From assembly GCA_947168485.1 (NCBI GenBank), contig CAMVLZ010000011.1, forward strand, positions 1 through 40,407: a stretch of DNA of 40,407 bases, given 5' to 3'. The notes below the pieces were generated by a model that was not told where the DNA came from, searched no databases, and worked only from the letters and a program-made list of their open reading frames with translations. Each line of letters begins with the position of its first letter. Position 1 is the first letter of the stretch. Origin of the DNA: an uncultured Bacillota bacterium (GTDB taxonomy: Bacteria > Bacillota_I > Bacilli_A > RF39 > UBA660). Both the position numbers and the translations under genes were made by a program. Positions 35,626 through 40,407 of the stretch are shown one piece after another.

Positions 35626-35841
35626 ATGGCTAAGGAAGATACAATCGAAGTTGAAGGTAAAGTTCTAGAGATCATACCTGGTGGGAAATACAAGGTCCAA
35701 CTAAGTAACGGTCACATTGTGGAAGCCCACGTTTCTGGTAAAATACGAATGAACTATATTCGCATTCTAGCAGGAGATACCGTAGTGCTAGAACTTTCAC
35801 CTTATGATTTAACACGTGGGCGTATAACCTATCGTAAATAA
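35626..35841 (+). CDS. infA: Translation initiation factor IF-1
   Basis: 71 aa OB-fold protein. [20 protein letters not shown], [19 protein letters not shown] [19 protein letters not shown], and [15 protein letters not shown] are diagnostic. Blocks the A site during initiation. Zero-base gap after map. Confidence 0.98.
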   Translation: MAKEDTIEVEGKVLEIIPGGKYKVQLSNGHIVEAHVSGKIRMNYIRILAGDTVVLELSPYDLTRGRITYRK

Positions 35842-35855
35842 TAGGAGGGATAAAA

Positions 35856-35969
35856 ATGAAAGTAAAAGCATCAGTAAAACCAATATGTGATAAATGCAAA
35901 GTAATTAAAAGAAAAGGAAAAATCAGAGTTATTTGTGAAAATCCAAAGCATAAACAAGTTCAAGGATAA
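35856..35969 (+). CDS. rpmJ: Ribosomal protein L36 (bL36), zinc type
   Basis: 37 aa. [19 protein letters not shown] start, then [18 protein letters not shown]. The Cys-x2-Cys...Cys...His zinc-binding set is complete (C11, C14, C27, H32). SD GGAGGGAT. Fits between infA and rpsM as in other Bacillota. Confidence 0.97.
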   Translation: MKVKASVKPICDKCKVIKRKGKIRVICENPKHKQVQG

Positions 35970-35988
35970 TATATAGGAGGTGTATTAG

Positions 35989-36357
35989 ATGGCACGTTTA
36001 AAAGGTGTAGACATTCCAAATGATAAGCAAATATGTATATCTTTAACATATATTTACGGAATTGGAAGAAGTCTTGCTCAAACAATTTTAAAAGATGTAA
36101 AAATTGACCCAACTACAAAAACAAAAGATTTAACAAGCGATGAATTATTAAAAATTCGTGATGAAATTAATAAATATTTAACTGAAGGAGATTTACGTCG
36201 TGAAGTTAATATGAACATTAAAACTAAAATGGAAATTAACTCATATCAAGGATCTCGTCATAAAAAAGGTCTACCAGTTCGTGGACAAAGAACAATTACT
36301 AATGCTCGTACACGTAAGGGTAAAGGTAAGACAATTGCTAACAAGAAAAAAGCTTAA
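35989..36357 (+). CDS. rpsM: Ribosomal protein S13 (uS13)
   Basis: 122 aa. [20 protein letters not shown] start, [11 protein letters not shown] helix-turn region, and C-terminal [18 protein letters not shown]. Head protein contacting P-site tRNA and L5. SD TAGGAGGTG. Confidence 0.98.
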   Translation: MARLKGVDIPNDKQICISLTYIYGIGRSLAQTILKDVKIDPTTKTKDLTSDELLKIRDEINKYLTEGDLRREVNMNIKTKMEINSYQGSRHKKGLPVRGQRTITNARTRKGKGKTIANKKKA

Positions 36358-36389
36358 TAATTAAAAATAATTAAGAGGAGGTTAAACTT

Positions 36390-36773
36390 ATGGCATATAA
36401 GACTAGAAAGAAAAAAGTTAAAAAGAATGTCCCTGAAGGAATAGCTAATATTCATTCAACATTCAATAATACAATTACTACTATCACAGATGTTGATGGA
36501 AATGTAATAAGTTGGTCATCAGCTGGAGCAATTGGTTATAAAGGTAGTAAAAAATCAACTCCATTCGCTGCTGGTTCTGCTGCTGAAGCTGCAGGACGTG
36601 CTGCATTTGATATGGGAATGCGTAAAGTTGAAGTCCGCGTTAAGGGATTAGGACCAGGACGTGAAACAGCAATTAGATCATTACAAACTGCTGGATTAGA
36701 AATAACAGCAATTTCAGATGTTACACCAATACCACATAATGGATGTCGTCCACCAAAACGTCCACGTGGTTAA
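36390..36773 (+). CDS. rpsK: Ribosomal protein S11 (uS11)
   Basis: 127 aa. [39 protein letters not shown] and the C-terminal [18 protein letters not shown]. Platform protein at the E site. SD AGAGGAGG. Confidence 0.98.
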   Translation: MAYKTRKKKVKKNVPEGIANIHSTFNNTITTITDVDGNVISWSSAGAIGYKGSKKSTPFAAGSAAEAAGRAAFDMGMRKVEVRVKGLGPGRETAIRSLQTAGLEITAISDVTPIPHNGCRPPKRPRG

Positions 36774-36816
36774 TAATATATATAAAGTTGTGTGGAAATA
36801 AAGGGAGGTTAGTTTC

Positions 36817-37770
36817 ATGTTACAATTTGAGAAACCAATTTATAAAATAACAGATTCAATAGAAAGTAATTTCTATGGAAGATTTGAACTAGAACCATTA
36901 GAAAGAGGGTTCGGAACAACAATCGGAAATGCATTAAGAAGAGTAATGTTATCATCATTACCTGGTAGTGCAGTTAGTAGTATTAAAGTTGATGGTATAC
37001 TTCATGAATTCCAAACATTAGATGGAGTATATGAAGATATAATGACTATCATCTTAAACTTAAAAGGGGTAGTATTTAAGAACTATTCAAATGAAACAAA
37101 AGTAGTTCATTTAAATGTTGATAAAGAAGGAGAAGTTACTGCTGGAAATATTACTCATGATGCAGATATCGAAATTATCAACAAAGACAAAGTTTTAGCT
37201 CACCTATCTAAAGGTGGAAAACTTAATATGGATATAACTATAACTAATGGTAGAGGTTATGTTACAAGCGAAGAAAATAAAAGACTTTATGGAATTAATA
37301 AACCTGGAGAAATTGCTGTAGATTCAAACTATACTCCAATTGAAAAAATTGCTTATAGTAGAGAAGATGCTCGTGTTGGTCAAAATGAATCTTATGATAA
37401 ATTAATCTTAGATGTATGGACTGACGGATCAATTAAACCAGAAGAAGCTGTTGCTTTAGCTTCAAAAATTTTAATTGAACATTTCCAAATCTTAACAGAT
37501 TTATCTGCTATTGCTGATGTAAGTGGAATGATGATTGAAAAGACTGAAGATCCAAAAGCAAAAGCACTTGAAACTCCAATTGAGGATTTAGATTTCTCAG
37601 TTAGAGCATATAACTGTTTAAAACGCGATGGAATTCACACTATTCAAGATTTAGTTAATAGAAGTGAATCTGATATGATGAAAATTCGTAATTTAGGTAA
37701 AAAATCACTAAAAGAAGTCTTAGATAAGATTAGAGAATTAGGCCTAGTTTTACGTGAAGAAGAAAAATAG
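36817..37770 (+). CDS. rpoA: RNA polymerase subunit alpha
   Basis: 317 aa, standard. The N-terminal dimerisation domain has FELEPLERGFGTTIGNALRR (in part: LERGFGTTIGNALRRVMLSS). The C-terminal domain carries LDFSVRAYNCLKRDGIHTI and IRNLGKKSLKEVLDKI, which contact UP elements and activators. SD AAGGGAGG after a 43-nt gap. Confidence 0.98.
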   Translation: MLQFEKPIYKITDSIESNFYGRFELEPLERGFGTTIGNALRRVMLSSLPGSAVSSIKVDGILHEFQTLDGVYEDIMTIILNLKGVVFKNYSNETKVVHLNVDKEGEVTAGNITHDADIEIINKDKVLAHLSKGGKLNMDITITNGRGYVTSEENKRLYGINKPGEIAVDSNYTPIEKIAYSREDARVGQNESYDKLILDVWTDGSIKPEEAVALASKILIEHFQILTDLSAIADVSGMMIEKTEDPKAKALETPIEDLDFSVRAYNCLKRDGIHTIQDLVNRSESDMMKIRNLGKKSLKEVLDKIRELGLVLREEEK

Positions 37771-37786
37771 TTAGGAGGAATAATTT

Positions 37787-38227
37787 ATGGCATATAGAAA
37801 ATTAGGAAGAGATAATAAACATAGAAGAAGTATGTTAGCAACTCTAACTAAACAAGTAATTATGAATGAATCTATTACTACTACAGAAACTAGAGCTAAA
37901 GAAGTACGTAAGTTTGTTGATAAAATGATTACTTATGGAAAAAAAGGTGATTTAGTTTCTCGTCGTAAAGTATATGCTTTTGTTCATAATGACAAAACTG
38001 TAGTTGAAAAAGTATTTAATGATTTAGCACCTCGTTTTGCTGAAAGAAATGGTGGATACACTAGAATCTTAAAATTAGGTGAAAGACGTGGAGATAATTC
38101 ATTAATGGTTAGATTAGAATTAGTTGAAGGAAAAGAAGTAAAAAAAGAAACTAAAAAAGAAGAAAAACCAGCTAAGAAAGAAGCAAAAAAAGAAGAAAAA
38201 AAGTCAACTAAAAAGGAAGAAAAATAA
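37787..38227 (+). CDS. rplQ: Ribosomal protein L17 (bL17) with Lys/Glu tail
   Basis: 146 aa; the core ends at about residue 115, where most bacterial L17 ends. [20 protein letters not shown] start, [19 protein letters not shown] and [19 protein letters not shown] are conserved. The last 30 residues alternate KK and EE blocks ([20 protein letters not shown]...), probably a disordered or single-helix tail. Last gene of the ribosomal cluster; a terminator follows at once. Confidence 0.97.
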   Translation: MAYRKLGRDNKHRRSMLATLTKQVIMNESITTTETRAKEVRKFVDKMITYGKKGDLVSRRKVYAFVHNDKTVVEKVFNDLAPRFAERNGGYTRILKLGERRGDNSLMVRLELVEGKEVKKETKKEEKPAKKEAKKEEKKSTKKEEK

Positions 38228-38228
38228 G

Positions 38229-38254
38229 AAGCAAGTTGAAAAACTTGTTTTTTT
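38229..38254 (+). terminator. Terminator after rplQ
   Basis: CAAGTT / AACTTG stem extended by A-U/G-U pairs, GAAA tetraloop (38238-38241), then a T-run. It closes the whole ribosomal protein cluster. Confidence 0.85.
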
Positions 38255-38255
38255 A

Positions 38256-38264
38256 TGCTAAAAT
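38256..38264 (+). promoter_or_regulatory. Extended -10 promoter of the peptidase gene
   Basis: TGCTAAAAT, starting within two bases of the terminator T-run. It contains the ATG at 38255 that would otherwise lengthen the peptidase, which argues against that start. Confidence 0.55.
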
Positions 38265-38290
38265 ATTCTGACTCAAAAGGAGGTGATATT

Positions 38291-39769
38291 TTGAAAAGAT
38301 TATCAAAAGATTTTGTAACTATTGAATTCAAAAACGAGAAAGAGGAAAAAATTGCAAAAAAAGCCATTGAATTATTTGATTCACAAAAGACATTATATAC
38401 AGAATTATTAAATGGAAAAGATTTTATTAATGTTGATATTTTTCCAGCTAATATAGGTGATTTTTTAGATGACCATAATGCTATAAGATTTTCTATAATA
38501 TCATCATTATTATTGAAGGAAAACAATTATATTAATCAAGCTTTTTTTGAAAGACCTTCAAATAAAGATATATATTTTCATATATTAAACTTATTTAGAG
38601 ATAATATCGACGATATGAGTCAAAAATTACTGTACTATGATTTGGCAAATGATTATTTTTATATGAAAGATGATTTTACTTATCTAAAAAAATATTTATA
38701 TGATGACATTAATAGAGAAGACTTATTTACAATTAGTAGATATCTATTAAAAGAACACTATGATATTTGTTTTAAAGGAAAGATAGAATTTGATATCAGT
38801 GAATTAAAAAGATTAAATATAAATAAAACTGAATTTGTAGAAATAATGTCTATAATGGAAGGATTTAGAAAAGAAAGTTTAACAAATAATTTAAATAATA
38901 CAATCACTGAATTACAAAATAGTTATAATGAATATGACCAAAATATTCCATCAATTAATGATTATGAATTTGAAGAATTGGTAAAAGAGACACTTATATA
39001 TATAGATCCAACTAACAGTTTATTAAAAGAATATCTAGAATGTAAAGAAAATGGAGTAATAGAAGAAGTTGATGAAAATGCCGTTGATTATAATTATTTT
39101 ATTAAAGAAGATAATAATCCTAAAATAGTAATAAAAAGAGTAGGCAATATAGAAGATGTAATTACCTTTGTACATGAATTTGCTCATTATCATTATTCAA
39201 AAGATCATAGTCTAGGTATTCTTTCAGAATATCCCTCAATTTACTATGAATTAAAAACATCAGAATACTTATTAAAAAAAGGTTATTCAGTAGAAGAAAT
39301 AAAAAATGCCAATACTTTTAGGTTAATTAATAATATAGATATATTAACAAAATCTATTCCACAATTATATGCAATAGTTGATAATATGGATAAAGATAAT
39401 TATGACATTAGTTTTATCAAAAAAATAGATGAAACAGGATTAAAAAGTCAATTACAACAACAATTTCCTCAAGCTTCAGAAGAAGAAATAAATACTTTAC
39501 ACGAAATTGCTATTTACAATTATAAAATACAAATGCTAGATCCAATTACTAATAATATGGTAGCATTCAAATATATAGTCGGATCATATTTTGCTTATGA
39601 TGCAATTAATTATTTAAAACATGAAGAGGTATTAGATATACTGGATAAAATAAAAATGGAATCACCTAGTATTAGAGATGTTATTACTATGCATCATATG
39701 GATTCTAATACTAAAGGTGAAAATCCACAAAAATCTAAAAAGATATTAATAAAGAAGAAACAAGTATAA
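38291..39769 (+). CDS. M3-like zinc metallopeptidase
   Basis: 492 aa from TTG 38291, set by a full-length SD AAAGGAGGTGAT (38276-38287). HEFAH at 295-299 is an HExxH zinc site. SEYPSIYYE with Glu313 matches the E-x-P-S-x-x-x-E third-ligand motif of M3 peptidases (thimet oligopeptidase/PepF). The rest is helical, as in that family, but shorter than the usual 560-600 aa and very divergent. No signal peptide, so probably a cytosolic oligopeptidase (inference). It occupies the position where ecfA1/ecfA2/ecfT often follow rplQ in Bacillota. Confidence 0.75.
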   Translation: MKRLSKDFVTIEFKNEKEEKIAKKAIELFDSQKTLYTELLNGKDFINVDIFPANIGDFLDDHNAIRFSIISSLLLKENNYINQAFFERPSNKDIYFHILNLFRDNIDDMSQKLLYYDLANDYFYMKDDFTYLKKYLYDDINREDLFTISRYLLKEHYDICFKGKIEFDISELKRLNINKTEFVEIMSIMEGFRKESLTNNLNNTITELQNSYNEYDQNIPSINDYEFEELVKETLIYIDPTNSLLKEYLECKENGVIEEVDENAVDYNYFIKEDNNPKIVIKRVGNIEDVITFVHEFAHYHYSKDHSLGILSEYPSIYYELKTSEYLLKKGYSVEEIKNANTFRLINNIDILTKSIPQLYAIVDNMDKDNYDISFIKKIDETGLKSQLQQQFPQASEEEINTLHEIAIYNYKIQMLDPITNNMVAFKYIVGSYFAYDAINYLKHEEVLDILDKIKMESPSIRDVITMHHMDSNTKGENPQKSKKILIKKKQV

Positions 39770-39780
39770 ATACTTGTTTT
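39757..39780 (+). terminator. Terminator after the peptidase gene
   Basis: AAACAAGTA / TACTTGTTT with a TAAA loop that contains the stop codon; a T-rich tail follows (TTTTCTT). Confidence 0.75.
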
Positions 39781-39805
39781 CTTATAATCATAAAAAATAG
39801 TAATA

Positions 39806-39834
39806 AAAGAAACAAGTATAAAAACTTATTTCTT
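39806..39834 (+). repeat. Second, imperfect copy of the same hairpin
   Basis: GAAACAAGTATAAA recurs about 50 nt after the first hairpin, here followed by AACTTATTTCTTT. It still forms an AGAAA.AAGT / ACTT.TTTCT stem with one mismatch. It looks like a duplicated terminator. Confidence 0.55.
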
Positions 39835-39836
39835 TG

Positions 39837-39845
39837 TGATATAAT
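39837..39845 (+). promoter_or_regulatory. Extended -10 promoter of the dehydrogenase gene
   Basis: TGATATAAT; SD-like GTGGGTGAT follows at 39856-39864, then the TTG start. Leader about 16 nt. Confidence 0.6.
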
Positions 39846-39867
39846 GTAATTGGAAGTGGGTGATATC

Positions 39868-40407
39868 TTGAAAGCTTTAATTACAGGAGCATCCTCTGGT
39901 ATTGGACTTGAGATGGCTAAATACTTAGCTTCATTAAAATATGAGTTAATTCTAGTAGCTCGTTCAAGAGATAAATTAGAAGAAATACAAAAGAAACTAA
40001 AAACTAAAGTAATGATCATCGTAGCTGATTTATCACAAGAACAAAAAGTAAAAGAATTATATGCTTATATTAAAAAGGAAGATATTGATATATTGATCAA
40101 TAATGCAGGATTTGGTAAATTTGGTAATTTTACTGATATACCTCTAAATGATGAATTAGAAATGATTAATACTAATATTAAAGGTGTACATATACTAACT
40201 AAATTAGTATTAAAAGATATGGAAGCAAAAAATAGTGGTTACATATTAAATGTAGCTTCTTCCGCAGCGTTTCAACCAGGTCCTTTAATGGCAACTTATT
40301 ATGCTACTAAATCATATGTATATCAATTATCAGAAGCAATTTATTATGAAGAAAAGAAGAAAAAGAAAAATGTACATATTTCAGTACTATGTCCTGGTCC
40401 AGTAGAT
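39868..40407 (+). CDS. Short-chain dehydrogenase/reductase, 3' end cut by the window
   Basis: First 180 codons from TTG 39868. Rossmann motif TGASSGIG (6-13), ADLS, NNAG, and the catalytic set with Ser in VASSAAF and Tyr-x3-Lys in YYATK, then CPGPVD. Closest by eye to the classical SDR group often annotated as DltE/YqjQ-like. Substrate unknown; NAD(P)-dependent oxidoreduction is the family activity. It has its own promoter. Confidence 0.92.
   Translation, partial: MKALITGASSGIGLEMAKYLASLKYELILVARSRDKLEEIQKKLKTKVMIIVADLSQEQKVKELYAYIKKEDIDILINNAGFGKFGNFTDIPLNDELEMINTNIKGVHILTKLVLKDMEAKNSGYILNVASSAAFQPGPLMATYYATKSYVYQLSEAIYYEEKKKKKNVHISVLCPGPVD

Noticed and set aside
36355-36382. CTTAA...TTAAG inverted repeat between rpsM and rpsK as a terminator
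   Set aside because: Only a 5-bp AT-rich stem with no T-run, inside an otherwise continuous operon.
38255-38290. ATG 38255 as start of the peptidase
   Set aside because: It overlaps the probable extended -10 box and has no SD; TTG 38291 follows a full AAAGGAGGTGAT.
1-40407. Alternative genetic code (TGA as Trp), as in some Mollicutes
   Set aside because: TGA terminates uvrA, lgt, the 152-aa gene and the polymerase, and Trp is encoded by TGG throughout.

Overview
The window is an AT-rich, densely packed stretch of bacterial chromosome with strong AGGAGG-type ribosome binding sites, standard stop codons (TGA ends several genes), and ATG, GTG and TTG starts. Gene content and order (uvrB/uvrA, YvlD-like, lgt, yvcK, whiA; gapA-pgk-tpiA; the long S10-spc-alpha ribosomal cluster with zinc-type S14) point to a Bacillota lineage. 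Small proteins, missing operon members and a Mollicutes-like base composition suggest a reduced-genome relative of Bacilli/Erysipelotrichia/Mollicutes, such as the uncultured gut RF39-type clades. That placement is inference. I see no tRNA, rRNA, CRISPR array, insertion sequence or prophage.

Layout. 26-3513: a minus-strand Tim44-like membrane protein, uvrB, and a minus-strand DUF805 protein. 3614-9592: an apparent five-gene operon uvrA, YvlD-like, lgt, yvcK, whiA, closed by a strong terminator. 9667-11325: a TGS-domain nucleoside kinase-like protein facing a minus-strand coiled-coil membrane protein. 12035-17233: gapA alone, then an operon pgk, unknown 152-aa protein, GT4 glycosyltransferase, tpiA, and a small protein that is only the DNA-binding domain of Spo0A. 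17288-19929: an AAA/DUF4143 ATPase, a minus-strand zinc-ribbon FxLYD-like membrane protein, a ribbon-helix-helix protein and an unknown protein. 19974-23721: a Y-family DNA polymerase followed by two unknown genes, the first split by a one-base frameshift at an A8 run. 23775-38227: promoter, structured leader RNA and 29 genes from rpsJ to rplQ, including secY, adk, map, infA and rpoA, without rpmD (L30). 38291-40407: an M3-like metallopeptidase and the start of a short-chain dehydrogenase.

How it fits together. The upper half covers excision repair, lipoprotein and glycolipid synthesis, envelope/carbon control and lower glycolysis. The lower half is the translation core plus secretion and RNA polymerase alpha. 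Intergenic spaces are very short and often consist of terminator, extended -10 box, Shine-Dalgarno sequence and start codon back to back. Minus-strand genes are all small membrane proteins, and three of the four visibly share a bidirectional terminator with the plus-strand gene they face. The best candidates for something undescribed are the receiver-less Spo0A effector domain at the end of a glycolytic operon, the frameshifted gene beside the Y-family polymerase, and the S10 leader RNA.
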